From Thioalkalivibrio sp. ALE31 (lineage in GTDB: Bacteria; Pseudomonadota; Gammaproteobacteria; Ectothiorhodospirales; Ectothiorhodospiraceae): 64,000 nt of DNA. Shown piece by piece: positions 28,725 through 37,365 of the stretch. The position numbers and the translations under genes are program-made. The notes under the pieces are model-generated. The model was not told the DNA's origin and searched no databases. It worked only from the letters and a program-made list of their open reading frames with translations. The first letter of the stretch is position 1. Every line of letters begins with the position of its first letter. Location of the stretch: NCBI RefSeq assembly GCF_000377405.1, contig NZ_KB905025.1, positions 1 through 64,000 of the forward strand. Reading direction: 5' to 3'.

Positions 28725-28826
28725 TACTCTCTCCGGCATTTGGGGCCGTACCCGATTCGGGCCGGCCGTTTGTGAAAAGGCGATACGGGTATGCGGAGAC
28801 CCGACCGCCCTTGTTGTCTGACCGGC

Positions 28827-29345
28827 CTACTTCTTCTTGCCGGTCAGCACCATGATCATCTGGCGCCCTTCCATCTTCGGGCGCTGTTCCACGACCGCAA
28901 TATCGGCCATGTCCTGCTCGATCTTGTCGAGCAGCTCGCCACCGAGTTCCTGGTGGCGCATCTCGCGCCCGCGAAAGCGGATGGTGACCTTACCCTTGTC
29001 GCCGGCCTCGATGAACCGGCGCAGGTTGCGAAGCTTGACGTTGTAGTCGCCCTCGTCCGTACCCGGACGAAACTTCACTTCCTTGATCTGGATCTGCTTC
29101 TGCTTCTTCTTGGCTTCCTGCGCCTTCTTCGCCTGCTCGAACTTGTACTTGCCGTAGTCCATGATCCGGGCCACGGGCGGCTCGGCATTCGGCGAGATTT
29201 CGACCAGGTCCAGACCGCTTTCCGCGGCCATTTCCAGGGCCTCTGCAGTACTGCAGACGCCGCGATTCTCGCCCTCGGCGTCGATCAGTCGGATTTGCGG
29301 GCTGGTGATCTGATCGTTCAGGCGGACCGTTTTCGCTGCGCTAAT
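28827..29345 (-). CDS. infC: Translation initiation factor IF-3 (ATT start)
   Basis: Prevents premature 50S joining and checks start codons. The 172-residue protein continues upstream of the first ATG (29231) in the conserved N-terminal domain ([20 protein letters not shown]), which contains no ATG/GTG/TTG. An ATT at 29343-29345 is preceded by GGAGAGAAGG. IF-3 genes are known to use AUU for autoregulation. The linker and C-terminal domain ([20 protein letters not shown]) are canonical. Confidence 0.95.
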   Translation of the reverse strand: MSAAKTVRLNDQITSPQIRLIDAEGENRGVCSTAEALEMAAESGLDLVEISPNAEPPVARIMDYGKYKFEQAKKAQEAKKKQKQIQIKEVKFRPGTDEGDYNVKLRNLRRFIEAGDKGKVTIRFRGREMRHQELGGELLDKIEQDMADIAVVEQRPKMEGRQMIMVLTGKKK

Positions 29346-29367
29346 AGCCTTCTCTCCAGTTCAAGGT

Positions 29368-31284
29368 TCAGTGTTGGCGACTCGCGACCTCCTCCCGGAG
29401 GCGCTCGCCGAAGGCCTCGAGACTCATCACGCCGAGGTCTTCTCCGCTTCGCGTGCGTACCGCGACCTGCCCGTTTTCCATTTCCTTGTCTCCAAGGACC
29501 AGCAGATACGGCACGCGCTTGAGCGTGTGCTCGCGAATCTTAAAGCCGATCTTCTCGTTTCTCAAGTCGGACTCGACCCGGAAACCCTTGTCCCGCAGCG
29601 TCTTGGTGACCTCGCGGGCGTAGTCGTCCTGGCGCTCGGTAATGGTCAGCACCTCGGCCTGCACCGGCGCCAGCCAGGTCGGGAAGTGCCCGGCGTAGTG
29701 CTCGATCAGCACGCCGAAGAAGCGCTCCACCGACCCCAGCAGCGCGCGGTGGATCATGATCGGGCGACGGCGCTCGTTGTCCTCGGCCACGTACTCCATG
29801 TCGAAGCGCTCGGGCAGGTTGAAGTCCAGCTGTACCGTGGAGCACTGCCATTCGCGGCCGATCGCGTCGTGGATCTTGATGTCGATCTTCGGTCCGTAGA
29901 ACGCACCGCCGCCTTCGTCCACCGAATACTTCAGCCCCTTCTTCTCGATCGCCGAGCGCAGCGAAGCGGTCGCGTGCTCCCAGATCGCGTCGGAGCCGAC
30001 CGCGTCCTCGGGCTTGGTCGAGAGGTTCACGTCGAACTTCTCGAAGCCGAAGGTCTGCAGGACCTCCAGCGTCAGGTCGATCACCGCCATCACCTCGGCC
30101 TCGATCTGGTCCTCGCGGCAGAAGATATGGGCGTCGTCCTGGGTGAAACCGCGCACACGCATCAGCCCGTGCAGCGCACCGGACATCTCGCGGCGGTACA
30201 CCGTGCCCATCTCCGCCCAGCGCAGCGGCAGGTCGCGGTAGGAGTGCAGCCGGTCCTTGTACATCAGCACATGGAACGGGCAGTTCATCGGCTTGAGCTG
30301 GAAGGCCTGATGCTCGTCCTCCATCGGCTCGTACATGGACTCAGCGTAGAAGTCCGCGTGGCCGGAGGTCTTCCACAGCTCCAGGTTCGCGATGTGCGGC
30401 GACACGACGAAGTCGTAACCCGCCTTCTCGTGCATGTCGTACCAGTACTTCTCGATCTCGCGGCGAATGCGCGCGCCCTTCGGGTGCCAGAACACCAGGC
30501 CGCCGCCGGCCTCGTCCTGGATCGAGAACAGATCCAGCTCCTGGCCGATCTTGCGGTGGTCGCGGCGCTCGGCCTCTTTCAGGCGTTCCAGGTATTCCTT
30601 CAGCTGGTCCTTGTTCGGCCAGGCGGTGCCGTAGATGCGCTGCAGCATCTCGTTGTCAGAGTCGCCGCGCCAGTAGGCGCCGGCCACCTTGGTCAGCTTG
30701 AAGGCCTTCAGCTTGCCGGTGGACGGGATATGCGGGCCGCGGCAGAGGTCGACGAAGTCGCCCTGCTTGTACAGCGAGATGTTCTCGCCCTGCGGGATGC
30801 TGGCAATGATTTCGGCCTTGTACTCCTCGCCCATGTCGCGGAAGTACTTCACCGCCTCGTCGCGATCCATCAGCGAGCGCTCCACCGGCAGGTCCTGTTT
30901 GGCCAGCTCTTTCATCCGCTTCTCGATCTTCTCCAGATCCTCCGGCGTGAAGCCGCGGTCATAGGCAAAGTCGTAGTAGAAGCCGTTCTCGATGGTCGGG
31001 CCGATGGTGACCTGGGCCTCGGGAAAGAGCTGCTTGACCGCCTGCGCCATCAGGTGCGCGGTCGAATGCCGGATGATCTCCACCCCCTCGGGGTCGCGGT
31101 CGGTCACGATCGCGAGTTCGGCGTCATCGTCGATCTCGTGGCGGGCATCGACCAGCTGGCCATTCACCTTGCCGGCCAGGGTCGCCTTGGCGAGGCCCGG
31201 ACCGATGTCCTTGGCCACATCCAGCACGGTGACCGGATGATCGAACTCGCGGCGGCTGCCGTCGGGGAGGGTTACTGCGGGCAT
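29368..31284 (-). CDS. thrS: Threonine--tRNA ligase
   Basis: Charges tRNA-Thr. At 638 residues it is full length, with a TGS domain ([14 protein letters not shown]..., 1-62) and an editing domain with [20 protein letters not shown] class II core ([25 protein letters not shown]) and a C-terminal anticodon-binding domain follow. ATG 31284 has AAGGAGCC upstream. The frame is open to 31662 but that extension only crosses repeat element A. It is the first gene of the thrS-infC-rpmI-rplT-pheST block. Confidence 0.97.
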   Translation of the reverse strand: MPAVTLPDGSRREFDHPVTVLDVAKDIGPGLAKATLAGKVNGQLVDARHEIDDDAELAIVTDRDPEGVEIIRHSTAHLMAQAVKQLFPEAQVTIGPTIENGFYYDFAYDRGFTPEDLEKIEKRMKELAKQDLPVERSLMDRDEAVKYFRDMGEEYKAEIIASIPQGENISLYKQGDFVDLCRGPHIPSTGKLKAFKLTKVAGAYWRGDSDNEMLQRIYGTAWPNKDQLKEYLERLKEAERRDHRKIGQELDLFSIQDEAGGGLVFWHPKGARIRREIEKYWYDMHEKAGYDFVVSPHIANLELWKTSGHADFYAESMYEPMEDEHQAFQLKPMNCPFHVLMYKDRLHSYRDLPLRWAEMGTVYRREMSGALHGLMRVRGFTQDDAHIFCREDQIEAEVMAVIDLTLEVLQTFGFEKFDVNLSTKPEDAVGSDAIWEHATASLRSAIEKKGLKYSVDEGGGAFYGPKIDIKIHDAIGREWQCSTVQLDFNLPERFDMEYVAEDNERRRPIMIHRALLGSVERFFGVLIEHYAGHFPTWLAPVQAEVLTITERQDDYAREVTKTLRDKGFRVESDLRNEKIGFKIREHTLKRVPYLLVLGDKEMENGQVAVRTRSGEDLGVMSLEAFGERLREEVASRQH

Positions 31285-31421
31285 TGCGAGGCTCCTTCGC
31301 CGACCCATACGCGGGGTCGAACGTCGCGTGTAAAAGATTGGAATTGCCGGAAACGACAACGGCGCGAAGCGTATCACACGCCCCGCGCCGTCGGCAGGTT
31401 TCCCGGCCAGCTGCCGGGATT

Positions 31422-31713
31422 CCCAAGGGAGACGCTGATTGAATCGCACGTCCGCGTTGGCGCCCCCTGTTTTCCGAGACAAGGCGCGTCGTGCAGCGGG
31501 TAGTGGTTCTACCCGCAAGCGGCGCAACGCAGGATCGGGGAACAGGGGGCACCAACCCCACAAGCCATTGAAAGCCGGGGCTCGGCCGCTTTTGCGCGCG
31601 CACGGCGTTACGGCTCCCTTGTGCAGAATGACTGCACGGCGGTCACCGCGCCTTGTTCGCACGCAAAAGCGAATCGAGCGCGGACGCGCGATTCAATCAG
31701 CGTCTCCCTAGGG
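31422..31713. repeat. Structured dispersed element, copy A
   Basis: Occupies most of the ~430-bp gap between thrS and the MBL gene. The 31-bp arms 31426-31456 and 31679-31709 are inverted with one mismatch. Inside, 31457-31471 pairs with 31541-31555, 31496-31503 pairs with 31509-31516, GTGCAG/CTGCAC hairpins around 31630, and 31479-31488 complements 31647-31656. The core is strongly similar to 58270-58507, but the arms differ in sequence. No consistent reading frame is conserved between copies, so it is probably a folded RNA or non-autonomous mobile DNA. The remaining 31285-31421 should hold the thrS promoter; no clear boxes were seen. Confidence 0.8.
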
Positions 31714-31718
31714 GTGGC

Positions 31719-32702
31719 TTACATGTTGCCTTCGATAAACAGGTAGGTCCGGTTCACGTTCGGGCGGTGCCAGTCATCGTAATGACGCAGATGCTTGAAC
31801 TCTTCCAGATCCGCGAGTCGGTCCACCACCTCGCTCAGGGATTCCCAGTCTTCGATCCCCGCGCGCACTTCGCGCACCAGCAACTCAAGGTAATCACCGG
31901 TATCCTGGCGCGCCTCGGCCATATCCGTCGCGCGGCCATGACCCGGCACCACAATCTCCGGGTCAATGGACTCCAGGTGCCGGAAGGCCTCCAGCTTTTC
32001 CACCGGGTTGCTGAACGGATGAATCCCCAGCATGCGCTCGGTATAGACGATATCGCCGGTAAAGACGACGTCCTCGCCCGGCAGATGGACCATGATGTCA
32101 CCCGGGAAATGGGCATCCCCGGCATAGATCAGCTCGAAGTCCACGCCGCCCACGCTCAGGGTGTACTCATCGGCATCCACGGGGTTCGGTGCCGGAACCG
32201 GCTCGGTGCCCTCCATCGCCTCCTCACCCACGGAGTTGGCCAGCGAGGCGATTTGCCCCTCGCCCCGTTCGGCCTGGGTACTCGCGGTCCGCTGGAGTGC
32301 CACCAGTTCCGCGCCCTGCTCGTGGAAGTACCCGTTCCCCAGCCAGCGATGGTCCTGCGAGCCTACGGAGATCACGTGCGTGATCGGCTTGTCGGTCACG
32401 CCGGCAATCGCCTTTTCCATGCGCTGGGCTACCTTGTAGCTCGGGCCCGAATCGATCAGCACCACGCCCTCGTCCGTGACCACAAAACCGGTGTTGTTGG
32501 TGAACCCCAGATTGACCGGCGTGCGGTTCTCGAGCGAGCCATAGAAGTAGTAGACCCGGTCGGTCAGCTGGATCGGCTCCAGCACCTTTTCGATCGGTCG
32601 ATCCAGCGGCTCGTCTTCCGCCTGCACCGCCATGGCGAGCCCCAGCAGACCCAGCGCGAGAAGTGCCGCCTGACCCTGGCGCAGAAGAATATTCAATGTC
32701 AT
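31719..32702 (-). CDS. Exported MBL-fold hydrolase-like protein with degenerate metal motif
   Basis: A 327-residue metallo-beta-lactamase-fold protein with an N-terminal signal peptide (AALLALGLLGLAMAVQA). It retains the later fold motifs (VLIDSGPS, YAGDAHFPGDIMVHL, VVFTGDIVYTERM, VVPGHG). The first metal motif HxHxDH instead reads VGSQDH at residues 113-118: both histidines are replaced while Asp117 and His118 remain. It may bind one metal or have a changed role; related exported MBL proteins occur with sulfur or quinoprotein systems. ATG 32702 is chosen as it gives a clean signal peptide. Substrate unknown. Confidence 0.8.
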   Translation of the reverse strand: MTLNILLRQGQAALLALGLLGLAMAVQAEDEPLDRPIEKVLEPIQLTDRVYYFYGSLENRTPVNLGFTNNTGFVVTDEGVVLIDSGPSYKVAQRMEKAIAGVTDKPITHVISVGSQDHRWLGNGYFHEQGAELVALQRTASTQAERGEGQIASLANSVGEEAMEGTEPVPAPNPVDADEYTLSVGGVDFELIYAGDAHFPGDIMVHLPGEDVVFTGDIVYTERMLGIHPFSNPVEKLEAFRHLESIDPEIVVPGHGRATDMAEARQDTGDYLELLVREVRAGIEDWESLSEVVDRLADLEEFKHLRHYDDWHRPNVNRTYLFIEGNM

Positions 32703-32854
32703 GTAATTAACTCTCCTTGGGCCTGGCAGTGCACTCGGCGGACAGGCAAATCGATCCCGAAAGCCTTGAGACTGCAATCCCGCGCCTCTCGTTCCAAAGT
32801 CACAGCTTACCGCGCATCCGCACTACATGCGCACATGCAGATACGGTACCCGAA

Positions 32855-33550
32855 TCAGCCCCTGCCGGCGTGCCGGCGCCGGGAGCGAACCGCGGTCACG
32901 CCCCAGCGCGCCAGGAGCGGAAACACACCCGTCGCGGCCAGGGACAGCAGCAGCACCGGCGACAGTAGCCCGTCCAGCCCCTGCAGCTGCCCCAGCTGCG
33001 TACCGGCATTGGCGAAAACGACCGTGGCCGGCAGCATCCCCACCAGCGACACCCAGAAATAGGTCCAGGTCCGGATCGGCAGGAGCCCCATCCCGGCATT
33101 CACCAGCAGGAACGGAAACACCGGAATCATCCGTAACGCGAAAAGATAGAACGCGCCCTCGCGGACGAAGCCTTCATTGATCCGCCCCAGCTGCCGGCCG
33201 TAACGCCGCTGCACCGCATCGCGCGCCAGCGCGCGGGCTGCCAGGAAGGTCAGCGTTGCGCCCAGCGTGGAGGCCAGTGACGACAGCAACGTCCCCCAGA
33301 CCACCCCGAACAGGGCACCGCCCGCCAGGGTCATCACCACGATGCCCGGCACGGAAAACGCGGCGACCACCGCATACACCACAAAGAACAACACGGCCGT
33401 GGACAGGGGCCGTGCATCCCGCCACACCTCGATCTCCCCGCGTGCGGCCTTCAGGCTCTCGACGTCCAGCCCCGTCCCTACTCCAGCCAGCAGCCAGACG
33501 CCGACCAGAGCTGTCAGTGCGGCCAGCAGCCCCCAGTAGTAACGGTTCAA
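32855..33550 (-). CDS. TVP38/TMEM64 (DedA-like) membrane protein
   Basis: An inner-membrane protein of about 231 residues with five or six hydrophobic segments. The family core is VPGIVVMTLAGGALFGVVWG and LFALRMIPVFPFLLVNAGMG. The start is uncertain: TTG 33550 gives the usual length. Upstream in-frame ATGs would overlap the divergent srkA gene. The frame stays open to 34618 but only as the antisense of srkA. Family members are thought to act in lipid scrambling or transport; no substrate can be assigned here. Confidence 0.8.
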   Translation of the reverse strand: MNRYYWGLLAALTALVGVWLLAGVGTGLDVESLKAARGEIEVWRDARPLSTAVLFFVVYAVVAAFSVPGIVVMTLAGGALFGVVWGTLLSSLASTLGATLTFLAARALARDAVQRRYGRQLGRINEGFVREGAFYLFALRMIPVFPFLLVNAGMGLLPIRTWTYFWVSLVGMLPATVVFANAGTQLGQLQGLDGLLSPVLLLSLAATGVFPLLARWGVTAVRSRRRHAGRG

Positions 33551-33610
33551 GCGCGGTTCCTCGCGTGCATCTCGGCGAAACCATGCGCGGCAAACCCGTA
33601 CACTGCAAGG

Positions 33611-34606
33611 ATGAGCACATCGCAACCGCATCCGTACGACGCACTGAAGCCCGGGGTCATCCTCGACGCGGTCGAGACCACCGGTCTGCGCTGCGACGGG
33701 CGCCTGCTGGCCCTGAACAGCTACGAGAACCGGGTCTACCAGGTCGGCATCGAGGACGCCACGCCGGTAATCGCCAAGTTCTACCGGCCCGGACGCTGGT
33801 CGCCGGATGCCATCCGCGAGGAACATGCCTTCAGCCAGGAACTCGCCGCGCGCGAGGTCCCGGTGGTTGCCCCGCTGGCGGACGACCGGGGCGAAACGCT
33901 GCAGGAACACGCGGGCTTCCTGTTCGCCGTCTACCCGCGCTGCGGTGGCCGCGCGCCGGATCTGGAGCAGCGCGAGACGCTGGTGCGCATTGGCCGCTTC
34001 ATCACGCGTATCCACGAGGTCGGGCGCGCCGACCGTTTTCGCGAGCGTCCGGTACTGGATCCCGTGCCACGTGGCGAGGAAGCGCGCCAGGCCGTGCTCG
34101 CCTCCGGCTATCTGCCACTGGAACTGGAATCGGTCTACCGCGACCTCAGCGCCGACCTGCTCCAGCGCATCCAGCGCACACTCGACAGCATTGGCCCGGT
34201 CCAGCAGCTGCGCCTGCATGGCGACACCCATCCCGGCAACATCCTGTGGACCGACGACGGGCCGCACTTCGTGGATCTGGACGATGCCTGCACCGGTCCG
34301 GCGATGCAGGATCTGTGGATGTTCCTGTCCGGCGAGCCCCCGGAGATGGCGTGGCAGATGCAGGCCCTGCTGGAGGGCTACGAGACCTTCGTGCCGCTGG
34401 ATCGGCGCGAGCTTGGGCTGATCGCCCCGCTGCGCACGCTGCGCATCCTGCGGCATGCCGCCTGGCTGGCCCGCCGCGCCGACGACCCGGCCTTCATCGA
34501 CGGCTTCCCGGTCTTCTACACCCCGCGCTACTGGGAAGACCACATCCTCACCCTGCGCGAGCAGGCCGCCGCCCTCGACGAGCCCGCGCTCGAGCTGGGT
34601 TACTGA
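33611..34606 (+). CDS. srkA: Stress response kinase A (SrkA/RdoA)
   Basis: A Ser/Thr protein kinase with the aminoglycoside-phosphotransferase-like fold. The 331-residue protein has LNSYENRVYQVG (nucleotide loop), the catalytic loop LHGDTHPGNILW (HGDxHxxN) and metal-binding HFVDLDD. SrkA homologues in enterobacteria counter stress-induced death, linked to the Cpx system. The start ATG has AAGG immediately upstream. It is divergent from the TVP38 gene. Confidence 0.92.
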   Translation: MSTSQPHPYDALKPGVILDAVETTGLRCDGRLLALNSYENRVYQVGIEDATPVIAKFYRPGRWSPDAIREEHAFSQELAAREVPVVAPLADDRGETLQEHAGFLFAVYPRCGGRAPDLEQRETLVRIGRFITRIHEVGRADRFRERPVLDPVPRGEEARQAVLASGYLPLELESVYRDLSADLLQRIQRTLDSIGPVQQLRLHGDTHPGNILWTDDGPHFVDLDDACTGPAMQDLWMFLSGEPPEMAWQMQALLEGYETFVPLDRRELGLIAPLRTLRILRHAAWLARRADDPAFIDGFPVFYTPRYWEDHILTLREQAAALDEPALELGY

Positions 34607-34622
34607 ACCACCGGTCACGGCC

Positions 34623-35177
34623 TCACCGCAGATTCCGGATGAGCTCCAGAACCGAGTCGCGGGTGTCGTCCAGAGCCGTCAGCAGCGCCTCCTCCGCCTC
34701 GCGGGCCAATTCGTCGTCCCCGTGCAGGTGCCGCGCATGCTGCGCCCTGGTAGTGTGCAGATGGAGCCCATGCGCCGGCAGTGGATCCGGTAGGACGGAG
34801 GTCAGATCCCGTACGCTGGCCGCGCGGCCCCAGCCCCGTATCCAGGTTTCCGCATCGCCAATCCCGGCTGGCACATCGCTCTCGACCGGATGGAAATAAC
34901 GCCGGTAAAGAACTACCTGCTGGAGTTCGTTGATCTCGCGCGTCAGTTCGAAGGACGCCTGGCGCCAGTTGCGGTGCAGTTCCGATGTCTCGTTGCGCCA
35001 GGTGTTGTAGCCGAGGGAGGAGATCGCGATCATCAGCGAGATCATGGCGACGCTGTGCCGGCGCAGTTGGGCCCGTATCCGGTGCCGCCGAGGAACCCGG
35101 AGGACATCAGCCCTCGGCACTCGACGCCCGACTCCGTCTACCAGATACCTGAACCAGCCCCTCAGCTTGCCGCCCAT
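34623..35177 (-). CDS. Single-pass membrane hypothetical protein
   Basis: Not recognised. The 184-residue protein has a basic N-terminal region, one hydrophobic helix (VAMISLMIAISSLGYNTWRN) and a long helical C-terminal part (SFELTREINELQQVVLYRRYF) probably in the periplasm. ATG 35177 or a Met 13 residues earlier could start it. It converges on srkA with 16 bp between stops. No pathway link is evident. Confidence 0.6.
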   Translation of the reverse strand: MGGKLRGWFRYLVDGVGRRVPRADVLRVPRRHRIRAQLRRHSVAMISLMIAISSLGYNTWRNETSELHRNWRQASFELTREINELQQVVLYRRYFHPVESDVPAGIGDAETWIRGWGRAASVRDLTSVLPDPLPAHGLHLHTTRAQHARHLHGDDELAREAEEALLTALDDTRDSVLELIRNLR

Positions 35178-35190
35178 TGACGCTCGCCTC

Positions 35191-35243
35191 ACTGAAACCG
35201 GGGAAACACTGATCAATGTTTCCCAAAGGCTTTCTGTTTCAGT
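35191..35243. repeat. Nested palindrome (solo arm-like)
   Basis: GGGAAACA (35201-35208) pairs with TGTTTCCC (35217-35224) around CTGATCAA, and an outer ACTGAAAC/GTTTCAGT pair brackets it (35191-35198, 35236-35243). The inner sequence GGGAAACACTGATCAATGT resembles the terminal arm of element B (GGGAAACACGGATCCATGT). It could be a REP-like unit or a terminator after bufC. Confidence 0.55.
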
Positions 35244-35317
35244 AACTAGCGTCTTTCACCGGCCTTTCCCATGCCCGGGCGTCCGGGTCTGCGGTGCCGG
35301 CGTCCAGTCCCTCTCCC

Positions 35318-36088
35318 TCAGCCGGAAACACCTTCCGGCCGCGTCCCCACAATGGCGCCCAGGCCACGGTAGTGCTCCAGGAGCTGGCGGCCACTGGCGA
35401 CCAGGTCATCGGTGACCTCCAGTTCGAAATCGCCAGCCACCCGACGGATCTGTTCGGCGCCCGTCGCCGGCGCCTCGAGCACACGCCACAGCAGGCGGGC
35501 ACCGAGCGGATTCAGCTCGGCGAAGCGCACCCGCTCCTCGCCCGAGCGATAGGCCAGCAGATAGGTCGGGACCTCACCCGGCTGTTCCGGCTGGAACTCC
35601 GCCCCGATGCGATGCACCGGATACTCGTAGGCGAGCAGACGCGCGGTGGCGGAGAACACCGGGACCCCGGTCATCAGGTCGCCGGTGCGGTCGAGGTCCG
35701 CGGGGCAGACGTCTTCGGCGTAGACCAGCTCGGTCTCCACCCGCTCGTAATGGGCCAGTTCCGCCAGAAACGGCGGATCGCCGGGCTGCGCCGAACGCTC
35801 GTCCGCCAGGTAGCGCACGAACTCCGCCGCCAGTTGCGGGAAGTACGGCGTCTCGCTGCCATGATCACGGTAGAAATCACGTACCAGCTGTTCCCATGCG
35901 GCGGCTTCCAGCAACCCGCGCAAGACCGGAAACCCCCTGGCCAGCAGGTTCGCCACGTTGTTGAAGAACAGCCGCCGGTAGATCTCCAGGCGCCGGCTCT
36001 CGATGCCTTCCGGCGCCGGGTAGCGTTCGGGGTCGCGCAGATGCCGCGCGAATGCCGCCTGGATCTGCTGGAAGTCGGTCTCAGGCAT
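35318..36088 (-). CDS. bufC: MNIO partner protein, DUF2063 (BufC/HvfC/MbnC-like)
   Basis: A 256-residue protein of the DUF2063 family. [37 protein letters not shown] and [16 protein letters not shown] are typical of its N-terminal domain. In methanobactin and bufferin systems such proteins bind the precursor leader and assist the DUF692 enzyme. The start overlaps the bufB stop (ATGCCTGA), indicating coupling. It is the last gene of the RiPP cluster. Confidence 0.88.
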   Translation of the reverse strand: MPETDFQQIQAAFARHLRDPERYPAPEGIESRRLEIYRRLFFNNVANLLARGFPVLRGLLEAAAWEQLVRDFYRDHGSETPYFPQLAAEFVRYLADERSAQPGDPPFLAELAHYERVETELVYAEDVCPADLDRTGDLMTGVPVFSATARLLAYEYPVHRIGAEFQPEQPGEVPTYLLAYRSGEERVRFAELNPLGARLLWRVLEAPATGAEQIRRVAGDFELEVTDDLVASGRQLLEHYRGLGAIVGTRPEGVSG

Positions 36089-36965
36089 GCAGGATACGCT
36101 CTTCCTGCCCTGCCCGCGCCTGGAGCTGCATATCGCGGATGCGGTTGGTCTCCGCCAGGAGCTCCTCCAGCGGCGGGAAATTGAAATCACGCTCGAGCAG
36201 CGTCGGCACCGGGCCGATGCGCGCGTAGGTCTCGCCCAGCAGATCCCAGACATCGCTGCAGATCGGCTGGCCATGGGTATCGACGCGCAGATCCGGCGCC
36301 TCGGCCTCGTGCCCCGCGATATGCAGATAGCGCACCCGCTCCAGGGGCATCGCGTCGAGAAACTCGGTCGGCGCGTAGCCGTGGTTGATGCTGTTGACGA
36401 CCACGTTGTTCACGTCCAGCAGCAGGTCGCAGTCGGCCTCCTCCAGCACCGCGCGAACAAACGTGATCTCGTCGAGTTCGGCCCCCACCGGGGTGTAATA
36501 CGAGACGTTCTCCAGGGCCATCCGGCGCCCGAGGATGTCCTGTACCTGACGTACGCGGTCGGCCACGTAGTGCACCGCCGCCTCGGTAAACGGGATCGGC
36601 ATCAGGTCATACAGATGCCCCTGGCCATCGCCACAGGCCGAGAGATGCTCGCTGTAATCCTCGATCCCGTGAGTATCCAGGAAGGTCCGCAGGTCCTGCA
36701 GGAAGGTTCGGTCCAGCGGGCGCGGCCCGCCGATGTCGAGGGACAGCCCGTGGCAGACAAAGGGCTGGGCCTCGGTATATTCGCGAAAGATGCGCCCCAG
36801 GCGTCCGCCCAGGTGCATCCAGTTCTCCGGCGCCGCCTCGAAGAAGCCCAGGCGTTCCGTCGCCTCCGGGGCCTCGGCCAGCGGGCCCAGAAGGGCCCGC
36901 CGCAAACCGAGCCCGGCACCGCTGACGCGGGCCGGGTTGACGGGCCTGACGCTCCTAGCCGCCAC
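36081..36965 (-). CDS. bufB: Multinuclear non-heme iron oxidase, DUF692 (BufB/HvfB/MbnB-like)
   Basis: The predicted RiPP-modifying enzyme; in HvfA/bufferin systems such enzymes oxidise precursor cysteines (thiooxazole formation) for copper binding. The ~294-residue TIM-barrel protein has GAGLGLRR at the start, [30 protein letters not shown] and YLHIAGHE, all typical DUF692 segments carrying metal ligands. GTG 36965 is chosen: it overlaps the bufA stop and has GAGGGG just upstream. The longer frame to 37067 is bufA DNA in another frame. Confidence 0.9.
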   Translation of the reverse strand: MAARSVRPVNPARVSGAGLGLRRALLGPLAEAPEATERLGFFEAAPENWMHLGGRLGRIFREYTEAQPFVCHGLSLDIGGPRPLDRTFLQDLRTFLDTHGIEDYSEHLSACGDGQGHLYDLMPIPFTEAAVHYVADRVRQVQDILGRRMALENVSYYTPVGAELDEITFVRAVLEEADCDLLLDVNNVVVNSINHGYAPTEFLDAMPLERVRYLHIAGHEAEAPDLRVDTHGQPICSDVWDLLGETYARIGPVPTLLERDFNFPPLEELLAETNRIRDMQLQARAGQEERILHA

Positions 36966-37248
36966 AGGTCCCCTCGCCACAGGCCCCTTCGGAATCCTTG
37001 TCGTCGCCGGATCCGCCGCAGGTGCCTTCGCCACAGCTACCTTCGCTGTCCTTGGGTTCTCCGGCACCGCCGCAGGTACCTTCTCCGCAGGCCCCTTCGG
37101 CCAGCATCAGCGGCGACTGGCCACCCTGCTGATAGCCGTGGTTCAGGTCGGCCGATGCGAACACCGGGCTGGTGGCCATGGCCATACCGATCGCCGCGCT
37201 GCCGACGGCCCCGGCGAGGGTCTTGGTGGAAAACAGATCGTTCTTCAT
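36955..37248 (-). CDS. bufA: Bufferin/HvfA-like cysteine-repeat RiPP precursor
   Basis: A 97-residue exported precursor. The signal peptide ends near SPVFASA (residue ~33). After it come three 11-residue units [22 protein letters not shown] and [11 protein letters not shown] at 51-61, 69-79 and 87-97, joined by 7-residue acidic linkers (18-residue period). This gives six cysteines, each in an EGxCG-like context as in HvfA-type peptides that chelate copper after MNIO modification. GAGGAG precedes the ATG. It heads bufA-bufB-bufC. Copper as the ligand is inferred from family. Confidence 0.87.
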   Translation of the reverse strand: MKNDLFSTKTLAGAVGSAAIGMAMATSPVFASADLNHGYQQGGQSPLMLAEGACGEGTCGGAGEPKDSEGSCGEGTCGGSGDDKDSEGACGEGTCGG

Positions 37249-37277
37249 GATTTCACTCCTCGTCTTGCGATTATGGG

Positions 37278-37322
37278 CCCTTGGCTTATAGATCCTTGGG
37301 TTATAGACCCTTGAGCTATAGA
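37278..37322 (-). promoter_or_regulatory. Three tandem 15-bp repeats upstream of bufA
   Basis: On the minus strand TCTATAGCTCAAGGG, TCTATAACCCAAGGA and TCTATAAGCCAAGGG lie head to tail without gaps. They end about 30 bp before the bufA start, next to a CATAAT that could be a -10. They may be operators or a hairpin-free spacer; the binding factor is unknown. Confidence 0.6.
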
Positions 37323-37365
37323 ACCCGGCCCCGTTCAGTAATGGCTGCTCGCACAGCTCTTGGTG

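Noticed and set aside
29371-31503. 710-residue open frame on the plus strand
   Set aside because: Antisense of thrS; low-complexity Val/Leu/His/Arg-rich composition and no domain.
31285-31662. N-terminal extension of thrS
   Set aside because: The extension reads through element A; ThrS family length and the AAGGAG site support ATG 31284.
37278-37322. CRISPR-like short repeats
   Set aside because: The 15-bp units are gapless with no spacers and no cas genes nearby.
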